DNA of 64,000 nt, taken from Chamaesiphon minutus PCC 6605 (lineage in GTDB: Bacteria > Cyanobacteriota > Cyanobacteriia > Cyanobacteriales > Chamaesiphonaceae). The notes under the pieces are model-generated. The model had not been told where the DNA came from and made no database searches. It was given only the letters and a program-made list of their open reading frames with translations. Every line of letters begins with the position of its first letter. Position 1 is the first letter of the stretch. The translations under genes and the position numbers were made by a program. Positions 55,782 through 64,000 of the stretch are shown piece after piece. Where the stretch lies: NCBI RefSeq assembly GCF_000317145.1, contig NC_019697.1, forward strand, positions 1 through 64,000. Reading direction: 5' to 3'.

Positions 55782-56882
55782 TCAAGCATAAGTTGTCATT
55801 TTCCGCCAAGTTATGCCAGAAGTCACACATTGATTGGTTAGTAGCTCTAATCGATCGCGATCGGATAACTTCCAGACCTTGCCATCGAGAGCCATCTGTT
55901 CGATTAATGTAGCCAGACGCAAGGCTTTAAGTGCCTGTTCGCCCCCGACGGACGGTTCGCTCCCGCACCTAACACAGTTGACAAAATGCTCTAATTCGGC
56001 ATATAACGGCTCGACATTTTTGACATAAACTTTTTCGATCAGTCCATCCTGACGGTATAAACCTTGGTGATACTCATTGAGCAGATCCGCATTATGACGG
56101 TGGATCGAGATTTCATTGCTGAGGAAGTTTGCTTCTGTCAAGGATTGACGACAATGAGCGGCGATAGTCCGCGTCTTGCGGTGGGTGACTTTACTAGCAG
56201 TCAGGGTGGCGACGACACCATTAGCAAAACCGAGTGTTGCGGTTACATAGTCTAAATATTTGGACTCAGCACAACGACTACCACTAGCAGTCAAGCCGAC
56301 AACAGGCGCACCAGCCAGTTCTAGCAATAAATCGATGTCGTGAATCATCAAATCGAGGACGACAGAGACATCATTGGCGCGATTGGAGTAAGGACTCATC
56401 CGGTGCGCTTCTAGAGCCAAAACTTTCTCGGTTTTGAGGACTTGACTGAGTTCTTGGAAAACGGGGTTGAAGCGTTCGATATGTCCGACTTGGAGGATAC
56501 ACTGAGACTCAGCCGCTGCATTCACTAAAGCTTCTGCTTCTTCGATCGTTGCCGCGATCGGTTTTTCGATTAAAACGTGAATTCCCGCTTGCAAACAAGC
56601 AATCCCCACTTCGTAGTGCAGCCTTGTCGGGACGGCAATACAAACGGCGTCTACCTGAGAGAGTAGTTCGCGATAGTCTTCATAAAATCTAGCCTTATAC
56701 TTACTCGCTGCTTCCAAGCCGTGTTCGACATTGACATCAGCGATGCCAACCAGTTTGACGTTTTTGAGTAGGCTCAACACCCTGGCGTGGTGTTGTCCCA
56801 TATTACCGATCCCAATAAGTCCTACTTTTAGGGGCTGGGGCGAACCCGACTGACTTTGTGTGTCTAACTGTCTGGTTGACAT
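55782..56882 (-). CDS. Gfo/Idh/MocA family oxidoreductase, C-terminus extended by a transposon end
   Basis: About 366 residues from ATG 56882. Rossmann motif GLIGIGNMGQHHARVL binds NAD(P); EKPIAATIEEAEAL is the family signature with its Lys, and the C-terminal domain has the HDIDLLLELAG segment. Substrate not predictable. The last 15 residues (CVTSGITWRKMTTYA) are encoded by the right end of the Tn7-like element. Without the element the frame reads LLTNQ then TGA; the insertion in this stop codon changed TGA to TGT and moved the stop 15 codons on. The added tail is probably harmless but is directly visible. Confidence 0.88.
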   Translation of the reverse strand: MSTRQLDTQSQSGSPQPLKVGLIGIGNMGQHHARVLSLLKNVKLVGIADVNVEHGLEAASKYKARFYEDYRELLSQVDAVCIAVPTRLHYEVGIACLQAGIHVLIEKPIAATIEEAEALVNAAAESQCILQVGHIERFNPVFQELSQVLKTEKVLALEAHRMSPYSNRANDVSVVLDLMIHDIDLLLELAGAPVVGLTASGSRCAESKYLDYVTATLGFANGVVATLTASKVTHRKTRTIAAHCRQSLTEANFLSNEISIHRHNADLLNEYHQGLYRQDGLIEKVYVKNVEPLYAELEHFVNCVRCGSEPSVGGEQALKALRLATLIEQMALDGKVWKLSDRDRLELLTNQCVTSGITWRKMTTYA

Positions 56883-57428
56883 GCTATTTTTCACTCTAAA
56901 ATGTACTCCTCCACCACGCATTAATTATCAATTGTCACTTACTTGGGTCGCTCTCGTTGGCACAGCCGCTGTCTTGACTCGCTTCCATGGTCGGGAGCGG
57001 TGCAGTGTGGGCGGGTTTGTCTTGTCTCGCATAATCCGGGAGGAAACATCCCGGCTGCGAGCCGCTCCCGCCCATACAACTGCAACAAGAGAAACCCGAC
57101 CGGAGCGAGTCGCTCCTGTGGAGAATCGATCTACGCTCAACCGAGTAGTTGTCATCAATAATCGATCGCTGTTTTATCTATCTAGAACAATCCCGATACT
57201 ATCACAGCATCTTAATTGTAAAGAACAGAAAAGTTTTGTTTATGTTCCTAAAGGGAAATTTTTTAGGTTTTAGGTTTTAAGTTTTAGGTTTTAGGCTTAA
57301 GGTTTTAGGTTTGAGGTTTGAGGCTTGGAACTGCGTTCCAATCTTACCCATCCACCTATCCATCCACCCATCCATTCTCCACTAACAGGAAAAGTTAAAA
57401 TAGAAAACCATTTATCCTTTATATCGTT
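56883..57428. repeat. Gap between Gfo/Idh gene and queC with repeats
   Basis: Divergent gap of 546 bases. At 56990-57110 there are short stems such as GGGAGCGG/CCGCTCCC, at 57260-57328 a TTTTAGG/TTTGAGG heptamer array, and at 57348-57380 a CCATCCACCC string. No gene is supported; the plus-strand open frame at 56860-57273 shows no protein character. Confidence 0.55.
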
Positions 57429-58097
57429 GTGAAAGCAGTTATTCTCCTCTCAGGTGGTTTAGATTCTTCGACGGTGTTGTACTTAGCCAAGAGTGAGGGT
57501 TATAGCTGTTATGCCCTCTCTTTTGATTATCAACAACGTCATCGGCGCGAACTTGAAGCTGCGAATGCGATCGCGAGTGCTGCTGGGGTAGTCGCCCATC
57601 AAGTCGTGAGCTTCGATCTCCGTTTGTGGGGAGGTTCGGCACTCACAGACGATCGGATCGCACTGCCACAAGAACGAAATCTCGCTCAAATGTCAGAATC
57701 TATTCCCGTGACGTATGTTCCCGCACGCAACACGATTTTTTTGAGTTTCGCGCTCGCATATGCCGAAGCGATCGAGGCTAGTCGAGTTTACATTGGTGTC
57801 AATGCTCTCGATTATTCGGGCTATCCAGATTGTCGCCCCGATTATATCGATGCGATGCGCTCTGTGTTTCGATTGGGCACCAAGCAAGGTAGAGAAGGCG
57901 ATCCGATCGAAATCGTCACCCCATTAATCGATCTCAAAAAAACTGAAATTATCCAGCTCGGCGATCGATTGGGCGTACCCTGGGCACAAACTTGGTCTTG
58001 CTACTCAGGCGATCGAGTCCCCTGCGGGACTTGCGACTCCTGCCGCTTGCGGTTAGCAGCTTTTGAAGAGCTAGGGATGGTAGATCCGGGGAGATAG
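57429..58097 (+). CDS. queC: 7-cyano-7-deazaguanine synthase QueC
   Basis: Converts 7-carboxy-7-deazaguanine to preQ0 with ATP and ammonia, the precursor of queuosine in tRNA (and of some DNA modifications). 222 residues, GTG start. PP-loop ATPase motif SGGLDSSTV near the N-terminus, and a zinc site CYSGDRVPCGTCDSC near the C-terminus. The core VPARNTIFLSFALAYAEA is typical. No other queuosine gene is nearby. It converges with the CNNM/CBS gene across a heptamer array. Confidence 0.95.
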   Translation: MKAVILLSGGLDSSTVLYLAKSEGYSCYALSFDYQQRHRRELEAANAIASAAGVVAHQVVSFDLRLWGGSALTDDRIALPQERNLAQMSESIPVTYVPARNTIFLSFALAYAEAIEASRVYIGVNALDYSGYPDCRPDYIDAMRSVFRLGTKQGREGDPIEIVTPLIDLKKTEIIQLGDRLGVPWAQTWSCYSGDRVPCGTCDSCRLRLAAFEELGMVDPGR

Positions 58098-58130
58098 TCG
58101 ATAGTCAATCGTGAATCGTTTCAACTATCT

Positions 58131-58379
58131 CCCAAACCCTAAAGCCTTAAGCCTAAACCCTAAAGCCTAAACCCTAAAGCCTAAAGCCTAAACCCTAAAC
58201 CCTAAAGCCTAAAGCCTAAACCCTAAAGCCTAAAGCCTAAACCCTAAAGCCTAAAGCCTAAAGCCTAAAGCCTAAAGCCTAAAGCCTAAACCCTAAAGCC
58301 TAAACCCTAAACCCTAAACCCTAAAGCCTAAACCCTAAACCCTAAAGCCTAAACCCTAAAGCCTAAACCCTAAAGCCTA
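58131..58379. repeat. Long CCTAAAG/CCTAAAC heptamer array, about 250 bp
   Basis: About 34 tandem 7-base units alternating between CCTAAAG and CCTAAAC (complement TTTAGGC/TTTAGGG). It fills the whole gap between the convergent queC and CNNM/CBS genes and runs into the latter's TAG stop. The largest of at least five such arrays here. Confidence 0.92.
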
Positions 58380-59699
58380 GCCTCCTCTCCGCATCCTTAC
58401 CCGCACCCGATCGATCCTCGGCCCGATGGTCGAAACAATCGTCAGAATCCAATCTCCGTACTCTAAGGATTCCCCGATCTGGGGGAAATGTTGCAATTTG
58501 TTAAGCAAAAATCCCGCTAGAGTTTGATAATCATCGGCTAAGGGAAGAGCGAGCTTGAGTTGAGTGTTGAGATCTTCGAGATTGATTTGAGCTTGGACGA
58601 GAAATGTCCCGTCCGAGAGCTTCTGAATTAATTGAGTGGGTCGCTCGGAGGTGACTTTCATGCCGATCATCTCCTCGATCGCATCTTGACGGGTAATTAA
58701 ACCAGCAGTATTACCAAATTCATCAACCACGATCGTCATGTGAGTGTCGGAGAGCTGCATCTGTTGGAGAACCACGCTTACGGGTGTAGATTCGGCAACA
58801 AATTCTACTGGTTTAATCCATTTGGCAATCGAAATTTGTCCGGCTGGTTTGCCTTGAGTAAGTAAGGTCCCAAAATCTTTAAAAGCAACGATACCGACAA
58901 TTTTATTGAGCGATGTATCGGTGACGGGATAGCGGGAATAGCCAGTTGTCGCTACTTTAATCAGCAGTGTTTGACAACTGGCTGTTTTTGGTACGGTGAC
59001 GATCTGGGTACAGGGTATCATCACATCAGAGGCGATCTTGTTGGCAAATTCGAGGACTTTAGTTAAAACTTCGCGTTGTTCGAGTGCTAGTCCGCTGGAT
59101 TCGCGTTCTGTGGAGACGATTGCTTGTAACTCTTTAAATGTCACCCGATCGCGACTATCGTACCGCTCTTTGATGCCGACTAATCGCAAACACAGTTTGG
59201 TGGATCGATCGAGTACCCAAATCAGCGGACTAAAAATCCGCGCGATCGCAAGGCTCGGCGCACCCAACACGCGGGCGATTTGTTCGGCATAAATCAACGC
59301 GATCGATTTGGGAATCAGTTCCCCAAAGACAATCTGGAGATATGCCAACAGGATGAAGGTAATCGGAATCGCCAGCGAATGCGCCAGTGGGATATTTTCT
59401 AAATACTGCATCAAAATTTGGACGATCGCGCGTTCGCCAATCCAGCCAAGTGCCAAACTAGAGAGCGAAATACCGACTTGGGTAGTCGAGAGCAATCGAT
59501 CGATCCTACGTTGCAGATCTTGCACTTGTTTGGCGCGATCGTCACCAGCCGCCACTAACTGACTAATTCGCGATCTTCTCACTGATAAGATCGAAAACTC
59601 AGCAACGACAAAAAAGGCATCGATCGCAATCAATCCCAATACCAGTAGCAGTCGCCACCCAATGTCTGAACCACCTAAAAGTGGATGAGGATCGTTCAT
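58377..59699 (-). CDS. HlyC/CorC-type CNNM and CBS domain membrane protein
   Basis: 440 residues. N-terminal DUF21/CNNM domain with three to four helices (LLLVLGLIAIDAFFVVAEFSIL, ITFILLAYLQIVFGELIPKSIAL), a tandem CBS pair (VMIPCTQIVTVPKTASCQ to about 330) and a C-terminal CorC/HlyC domain (DGTFLVQAQINLEDLNTQLKL). Such proteins are linked to magnesium or cobalt handling. The C-terminus ends at RRGG with its stop codon in the heptamer array. Confidence 0.9.
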   Translation of the reverse strand: MNDPHPLLGGSDIGWRLLLVLGLIAIDAFFVVAEFSILSVRRSRISQLVAAGDDRAKQVQDLQRRIDRLLSTTQVGISLSSLALGWIGERAIVQILMQYLENIPLAHSLAIPITFILLAYLQIVFGELIPKSIALIYAEQIARVLGAPSLAIARIFSPLIWVLDRSTKLCLRLVGIKERYDSRDRVTFKELQAIVSTERESSGLALEQREVLTKVLEFANKIASDVMIPCTQIVTVPKTASCQTLLIKVATTGYSRYPVTDTSLNKIVGIVAFKDFGTLLTQGKPAGQISIAKWIKPVEFVAESTPVSVVLQQMQLSDTHMTIVVDEFGNTAGLITRQDAIEEMIGMKVTSERPTQLIQKLSDGTFLVQAQINLEDLNTQLKLALPLADDYQTLAGFLLNKLQHFPQIGESLEYGDWILTIVSTIGPRIDRVRVRMRRGG

Positions 59700-59813
59700 T
59701 GTCGGGATTTTTAGGAATGAATGGGTAGATGGGTAGATGAGTGGATGAGTCGATGAGTTAATGGGTAATGGGTAAATGCTACATTTTCTTTCCCCTTTCC
59801 CCTTTTCCCTTTT

Positions 59814-59869
59814 CCCTAAAGCCTAAAGCCTAAAGCCCAAAGCCTAACGCCTAACGCCTAACGCCTAAT
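59814..59869. repeat. CCTAAAG/CCTAACG heptamer array
   Basis: About eight 7-base units running into the stop codon of the next minus-strand gene. Immediately before it (59710-59775) is an ATGGGTAGATGGGTAG string, the complement of the CCATCCACCC-type repeat. Confidence 0.8.
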
Positions 59870-60567
59870 CACTTGCCCACAGGAATGCCAGAGGCTTCGA
59901 GTTGCAGTTTTTTGTCTATATCAGTCAATTGTAGCGAGACACTCTTGACTTTATCGAGAGCATTTTTGGGAATTGAGAGGGTAACTTTTACATCTTGGCC
60001 GTTAGCCGCCAAACTATTAGGTAGTCCAGAGACGGTAGCATTAACGCCCTGAGAGCGATCGTTTGTGACTGTAATTGTCCCTTGTCCGAAGTTGACGGGT
60101 TGACTGCCTTGATTGGAGAGAGTCAGTCCGAGCTTGAGATCGGTACCTTTAGGCGCGATCGAGTTAACACTCATTGTAATCCCCTGGTCCTGCTTGACGA
60201 TCGGGAGTTTGGCAATAGGCAGACCAGTTTTGGGGTCGTTTTTTACAGCTTTTTCAAACTCAGCCGCCCGTTTTTTAGCGTCTTTTGCTTGTTGGGTGTC
60301 TTTGCTGGGATCGTCGATACCCATCTGTTTTTTGATGTTAGCGAGCGTTTCTTTCTCGTCGATCAGTTCTAAACCTTTGGTATTAATATTTTGTTGGTTG
60401 CCACCTTTATTATTGTTGGGGCGAATATCTGGTTGAGTAACGCCTTTGAGTGCTTCGTGTCCAGAGATAAAGCCGACGACACCACTCATAATTCCTGCTG
60501 CCAGCATAAAAAATAGTAAAATGCTGGTCAGTAATAAAGTGCGATCGCTTTTGATACTTTTTTTCAT
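59869..60567 (-). CDS. Membrane-anchored protein of unknown function, 232 aa
   Basis: One N-terminal helix (TLLLTSILLFFMLAAGIMSGVVGFISGHEAL), then an Asn/Lys/Gln-rich linker, a charged helical part and a beta-rich C-terminal domain of about 90 residues (KLGLTLSNQGSQPVNF, VKVTLSIPKNALDKVKSVSLQL) resembling an immunoglobulin-like fold. No cleavable lipobox. Family not recognised. It diverges from the DUF2809 gene with 43 bases between starts. Confidence 0.7.
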   Translation of the reverse strand: MKKSIKSDRTLLLTSILLFFMLAAGIMSGVVGFISGHEALKGVTQPDIRPNNNKGGNQQNINTKGLELIDEKETLANIKKQMGIDDPSKDTQQAKDAKKRAAEFEKAVKNDPKTGLPIAKLPIVKQDQGITMSVNSIAPKGTDLKLGLTLSNQGSQPVNFGQGTITVTNDRSQGVNATVSGLPNSLAANGQDVKVTLSIPKNALDKVKSVSLQLTDIDKKLQLEASGIPVGK

Positions 60568-60610
60568 ATTTACCTTTCCAAGATCGCGCTCGGATCGCGA
60601 TTGTCAACTA

Positions 60611-61012
60611 ATGTTTATTAAATCTTATCCCAAGCGATCGCTTTTTTTAGTCAATATACTAGCAATCGTTCCACTCGGCTACCTTATCCGCTTTAGTCCT
60701 AGTTTACCCGAATATATCCGCGATCCGGGTGGGAGTATTGCCTACCAAACCGTGTGGATATTATTGGTGTTATTTATCTATCCTGTGGCTCACCGTCGGC
60801 TGACGGCCATCTGTGTCTGTGTGGGATCTTGCGCGCTCGAATTTCTCCAGCTTTATCAACCACCTTGGCTCCAAGCAATTCGGGCAACCTTACCCGGACG
60901 TCTCATTCTCGGTACGACCTTCTTATGGTCGGATCTGCCAGTTTATTTTGTCGGTGCTTATCTTGGCTGGCTGTGGGTACGTTGGTTGGATCGGATCGGG
61001 GATCGGGGATAA
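60611..61012 (+). CDS. DUF2809 membrane protein
   Basis: 133 residues from ATG 60611; the open frame upstream to 60446 is antisense to the previous gene. Four hydrophobic helices; ALEFLQLYQPPWLQAIRATLPGRLILG and WSDLPVYFVGAYLGWL are the DUF2809 signature. Function unknown (small integral membrane family). Confidence 0.78.
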   Translation: MFIKSYPKRSLFLVNILAIVPLGYLIRFSPSLPEYIRDPGGSIAYQTVWILLVLFIYPVAHRRLTAICVCVGSCALEFLQLYQPPWLQAIRATLPGRLILGTTFLWSDLPVYFVGAYLGWLWVRWLDRIGDRG

Positions 61013-61035
61013 GGGTGGATGGGTAGATGAGTAAT

Positions 61036-61165
61036 GGGTAAAGCGATCGTGTTTGTTAGATGTTAAAAATAAGCCGATCGCTACGCAGATTAATAATCCG
61101 ACTGTAACAAATTTGTAGATGACAATTGCAACCAGAGCAGGCGGACGGGGCGATCGTGCAGACAT
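61036..61165 (-). pseudogene. 5' remnant of a DUF2127-like membrane protein gene
   Basis: About 42 codons: RPPALVAIVIYKFVTVGLLICVAIGLFL resembles the first membrane helix of DUF2127 proteins. The frame then enters an ACCCATTACTCATCTACCCA-type repeat and continues antisense to the DUF2809 gene, so the rest of the protein is missing. Weak by length alone. Confidence 0.4.
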
Positions 61166-61467
61166 GAGCTTAATTTAGTCGATCGGATGGGTACGATAAT
61201 AGCGAGGCAGATCGATACCGATCGTACATTTGAGGCCAATTCAGCCAGAGGAGATCGAGACTCATAGAACTAGTTGTCTCGATCTTACTCACAAATAATT
61301 GTGGTGGCGATTGCGACTCGATCGCCCTACTATACTTAATGTTAGGACTTATCGTTTTAGCCCCTAGCAGAGCCAGAATTATGCTTCAATAGTAGAATCG
61401 GCGGGAGTCTGCGATCTTCAACGAGTAAGAGTCGTCCATCATTTCTTAACCAGGTTAGAGTCACACC

Positions 61468-62571
61468 ATGAGCTTAGATACCCATATTGAAGTCAATTCC
61501 GGAATCAGTACCAACCGTGGTTGGCCGGGATTAATTGAAAACTATCGAGCGTATCTACCCGTGAGTGCGACTACCCCAGTAGTTACTCTGCATGAGGGTA
61601 ACACACCGTTGATTCCCGTGCCCACGATCGCTGCCGAAATCGGTCGGGGTGTAAAAGTATATATTAAATATGACGGTCTAAACCCGACAGGTAGCTTCAA
61701 AGACCGAGGGATGACTATGGCCATTACCAAAGCTAAAGAAGCAGGTGCTAAGGCGGTAATTTGTGCCAGTACGGGCAATACTTCGGCGGCGGCAGCAGCT
61801 TATGCCGTGCGCGGTGGAATGCGCGCTTATGTGTTGATTCCCGATGGCTATGTCGCGCTGGGGAAATTGGCCCAAGCCTTGCTTTACGGGGCTGAAGTGT
61901 TGGCGATTAAAGGTAACTTTGATGATGCGCTCGATATCGTGCGGCAGATGGCCGAAAATTATCCGATTACGCTAGTAAATTCTGTCAATCCCTATCGGCT
62001 CGAAGGCCAAAAAACAGCCGCATTCGAGCTTGTCGATGCTCTGGGTGACGCTCCAGATTGGTTGTGTATTCCAGTAGGCAATGGTGGTAATATCACGGCT
62101 TATTGGATGGGTTTCAATCAATATTACCAGCATGGGAAATCCCAAAAACTCCCTCAGATGATGGGTTTTCAAGCATCAGGTGCTGCACCGCTAGTCAGTG
62201 GCATTCGCGTCAAAAGTCCCGAAACTCTCGCCACGGCAATCCGCATCGGCAATCCAGCAAACTGGGATAAAGCAGTAGCAGCTAAAAATGACAGCAATGG
62301 CGAATTTAATGCTGTTACGGACGACGAAATTATTGCTGCTTATCGGTGGTTGGGTAGCCGCGAAGGGATCTTCTGCGAACCTGCGAGTGCGGCTTCGGTG
62401 GCTGGCTTGCTCAAAGTCAAAGATCGCGTACCGAGCAATGCTACGGTAGTATGTGTCTTAACTGGCAATGGTCTCAAAGACCCCGATACAGCGATCGCTA
62501 ACAAGATCAATCCTTTCCAACAGGGTATTGCCGCCAATATGGATGCTGTTGCCGCCGCCATGGGATTTTAA
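61468..62571 (+). CDS. thrC: Threonine synthase ThrC
   Basis: PLP enzyme that converts O-phosphohomoserine to threonine. 367 residues. The PLP lysine lies in [31 protein letters not shown] and the glycine-rich [11 protein letters not shown] bind phosphate. [10 protein letters not shown] is the C-terminal PLP contact. The 300-base leader upstream shows no gene. No hom or thrB gene is nearby. Confidence 0.95.
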   Translation: MSLDTHIEVNSGISTNRGWPGLIENYRAYLPVSATTPVVTLHEGNTPLIPVPTIAAEIGRGVKVYIKYDGLNPTGSFKDRGMTMAITKAKEAGAKAVICASTGNTSAAAAAYAVRGGMRAYVLIPDGYVALGKLAQALLYGAEVLAIKGNFDDALDIVRQMAENYPITLVNSVNPYRLEGQKTAAFELVDALGDAPDWLCIPVGNGGNITAYWMGFNQYYQHGKSQKLPQMMGFQASGAAPLVSGIRVKSPETLATAIRIGNPANWDKAVAAKNDSNGEFNAVTDDEIIAAYRWLGSREGIFCEPASAASVAGLLKVKDRVPSNATVVCVLTGNGLKDPDTAIANKINPFQQGIAANMDAVAAAMGF

Positions 62572-62648
62572 ACTAATTGATAATTGATAATTAGGGTTTA
62601 GGGTGGGGATTCAAACCTTGCCCTAACAAAACAATTCACCTGAAAGTT

Positions 62649-62682
62649 GGGGAATTTAGCCCCCTATTCTTTGTTAAATTTA
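62649..62682 (+). terminator. Weak terminator-like hairpin after thrC
   Basis: GGGG-AATTTAG-CCCC stem followed by a T-rich stretch (CTATTCTTTG). Short stem, so uncertain. Confidence 0.3.
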
Positions 62683-62781
62683 AGAGTTAGCAAAAGGTAG
62701 GGGTAATTTATTGTCGCAGTTGTATGGGCGGCAAACCTGCCTACACTTGGAACGATTAGCTGTTAGTACCAGATTTTTTCT

Positions 62782-63279
62782 ATGCTCGATCTACATGTAT
62801 CTTGGGATGAATACCATCAGTCGATCGAGTTATTAGCCAAGCAAATTTATCAATCTCAATGGGAATTCGATCGCATTATTTGTCTGGCTAGAGGTGGTTT
62901 GCGAGTGGGAGATATTCTCTCACGCATCTTTAAAAAACCATTAGCAATTTTGGCGGCTAGTTCCTATGGTGGCGATCGAGAACGTGGTAAATTATCGATC
63001 GCCAGTCAAATTACCATGACTGACCCTAGCATGGGCAGTCGGGTATTAGTAGTTGACGATCTGGTAGACTCTGGTGTCACATTGCAACAAACAACGGTTT
63101 GGTTGCGCGATCTGTATCCAGAAATTGAGGAACTAAAAACGGCGGTGATTTGGTATAAAGCTTGTTCGCTCTATATCCCCGACTATTACGTCAGTTATCT
63201 CCCGAGCAATCCCTGGATTCATCAACCATTTGAGAAATACGATAACTTTGACATACTCACCATGTTAAAGCAACGGTGA
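62782..63279 (+). CDS. Phosphoribosyltransferase
   Basis: 165 residues. PRPP-binding motif VLVVDDLVDSGVTLQQT, the type I phosphoribosyltransferase signature. IICLARGGLRVGDILSRIF near the N-terminus and FEKYDNF at the end resemble xanthine/hypoxanthine-type enzymes. Purine salvage is likely but the base cannot be told from sequence. The gap after it (63280-63437) holds only GTTCGGGA/TCCCGAAC stems. Confidence 0.85.
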   Translation: MLDLHVSWDEYHQSIELLAKQIYQSQWEFDRIICLARGGLRVGDILSRIFKKPLAILAASSYGGDRERGKLSIASQITMTDPSMGSRVLVVDDLVDSGVTLQQTTVWLRDLYPEIEELKTAVIWYKACSLYIPDYYVSYLPSNPWIHQPFEKYDNFDILTMLKQR

Positions 63280-63437
63280 TTCTTGGCGGCTCACAGCAAC
63301 TTGCTATCAAAGTAGTATTACTGTCGCTGGAGTTCGGGATACAGGCTCCCGAACCGATACCTCGTCTGGGGCGACAATCTTAAACACGAGGCTGAACCCA
63401 TAATTGGCGTGAGGGGTTATGCATCCACCCATCCACT

Positions 63438-63728
63438 CTATTTTGGCTCCTTCAACACTCTGGCTTGCTTAATCATGGCAATGAGGGTGTGGTGAGCGTC
63501 TTCGGAGTCTGTCAATTCGCGATCGAAGGGAATTCTAAGGCTGACGGTTTCACCATCGACTTGGGCGGTAAGATCCATACCTAGAGGATCGATCGCACTC
63601 ATGGCTGCTGTCTCTGCGGTGGGCGTTTTGCCATAGAATTGGGCGTATGTGAGGACTGCTTCAGCGTGATCGTCATTCATATGTTTACAGATGCGATCGC
63701 TAATTGCGGGAGTAATGAGATCTGCCAT
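63438..63728 (-). CDS. DUF2470 domain protein
   Basis: 96 residues, almost entirely a DUF2470 domain: ISDRICKHMNDDHAEAVLTYAQFYG and MSAIDPLGMDL. The domain occurs at the C-terminus of haem-utilisation (HugZ-type) proteins and alone in phototrophs. Haem or tetrapyrrole binding has been reported for relatives; here it is inferred. Single gene. Confidence 0.88.
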   Translation of the reverse strand: MADLITPAISDRICKHMNDDHAEAVLTYAQFYGKTPTAETAAMSAIDPLGMDLTAQVDGETVSLRIPFDRELTDSEDAHHTLIAMIKQARVLKEPK

Positions 63729-63807
63729 GAGAATATTTAGGTGTAGTAGCTTACAAAAATCTATCTCGATCGTACCGCAAACATCGATTATAATCGGCTA
63801 ATTCACC

Positions 63808-63939
63808 CTAAATATCGCTAAATTTTCGCTCTTTGAGATCGCCGCGATTATTGTAGGCAATAGTATAGTTAGGATTGAGTTGAATGGCACGATTGGATTG
63901 GGCTAAGCCCCGATCGTCTCCTGTCTCAGATCGTCCGCT
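63808..63939 (-). pseudogene. 3' fragment of a TPR-repeat protein gene
   Basis: On the minus strand codons read AQSNRAIQLNPNYTIAYNNR, the core of one tetratricopeptide repeat, then GDLKERKFSD and a stop. An in-frame TAG lies 44 codons upstream, so only a piece of one repeat remains. A remnant near the window end. Confidence 0.6.
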
Positions 63940-64000
63940 CTATCTGACTACGAGCCAGTCTTCTTATTTAGCTTTTGCCATTGCCCGATCCTGACGATCG

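Larger units (their letters stand above)
51326..55827 (+). mobile_element. Tn7-like transposon, 4502 bp, carrying only tnsAB and tnsC
   Basis: Ends are inverted repeats: TGTGACTTATGGGATAACTT (left) and TGTGACTTCTGGCATAACTT (right, complement), each continuing TGGC, with 22 of 24 bases matching. Both flanks are CATTG (51321-51325 and 55828-55832), the 5-bp duplication typical of Tn7-like elements. The left end has three ATAAcTTGGC-type sites (51339, 51361, 51426), the right end one clear site (55804) and a second degenerate one (55783), as expected for TnsB binding. The only genes are tnsAB and tnsC; no tniQ, tnsD, tnsE, cas gene or cargo is present. Confidence 0.9.

Noticed and set aside
51326-55827. 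CRISPR-associated transposon
   Set aside because: No cas gene, tniQ or array lies inside the element or near it; only tnsAB and tnsC are present.
56860-57273. Plus-strand ORF of 137 codons before queC
   Set aside because: Composition is repeat-like and Arg/Thr-rich, with no start signal and no recognisable family.
58131-58379. CRISPR array
   Set aside because: The units are 7 bases and tandem with no unique spacers.
60446-60610. Extended start of the DUF2809 gene
   Set aside because: It overlaps the start of the divergent gene on the other strand and lacks family similarity; ATG 60611 fits.
63325-63400. tRNA gene
   Set aside because: A GTTCGGGA/TCCCGAAC stem is present but there is no cloverleaf or anticodon arm.

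Overview
The window comes from a cyanobacterium. It is rich in GCGATCGC/CGATCG words (the HIP1 octamer of cyanobacteria). It carries psbI, two class-typical flavodiiron proteins (flv1/flv3), a DUF3769 outer-membrane protein, PATAN and GAF/PAS signalling proteins, and hemE, queC and DUF2470 genes of cyanobacterial type. The genus cannot be fixed from the sequence alone. I saw no rRNA, tRNA or CRISPR array.

Layout. 0-4.7 kb: ftsH, a cyclophilin lipoprotein, a ketoacyl synthase and a methyltransferase remnant, with two small MITE-like elements. 4.7-13.8 kb: a sulfur region with sulfate ABC transporter genes cysA, cysW and cysT, a CysR-like regulator, an Rrf2 regulator, a NIL-domain protein, cysE and cysK. 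cysK is split cleanly by an IS4-family element; removing the IS and one copy of the 9-bp target repeat restores a 325-residue frame. 14-22.5 kb: a large GAF/PAS histidine kinase, a structured-RNA candidate, psbI, the DUF3769 protein and a Ser/Thr kinase. 22.5-31.6 kb: two tandem exported repeat/low-complexity proteins, a CobT-like protein, a REC-PAS-GAF histidine kinase, a PATAN protein with two receivers and a second FtsH that lacks the first membrane helix. 31.8-39.6 kb: small genes and flv1/flv3 separated by a PsiE-like protein and a membrane protein, in repeat-rich DNA. 39.6-49.7 kb: a coiled-coil membrane protein, an EndoU-nuclease/RNA-ligase pair, hemE, a Met/Lys repeat protein, a MuiA-like protein, a GAF-HD-GYP protein, a protein like archaeal CTP-dependent riboflavin kinase and a methyltransferase. 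49.7-56.9 kb: recQ, then a complete 4.5-kb Tn7-like transposon (TnsA-TnsB fusion plus TnsC only) inserted in the stop codon of a Gfo/Idh oxidoreductase gene. 57.4-64 kb: queC, a CNNM/CBS transporter, DUF2809, thrC, a phosphoribosyltransferase, DUF2470 and gene fragments.

The two most noteworthy systems are the minimal Tn7-like element, which has matching ends and a CATTG duplication but no TniQ/TnsD or CRISPR parts, and the EndoU-type nuclease plus RNA ligase cassette, which looks like an RNA cleavage and sealing pair. Intergenic DNA is full of repeats: CCTAAA-type heptamer arrays that abut stop codons, C/G-rich inverted repeats and CCATCCACCC-type strings. Several genes have been truncated or extended by them.
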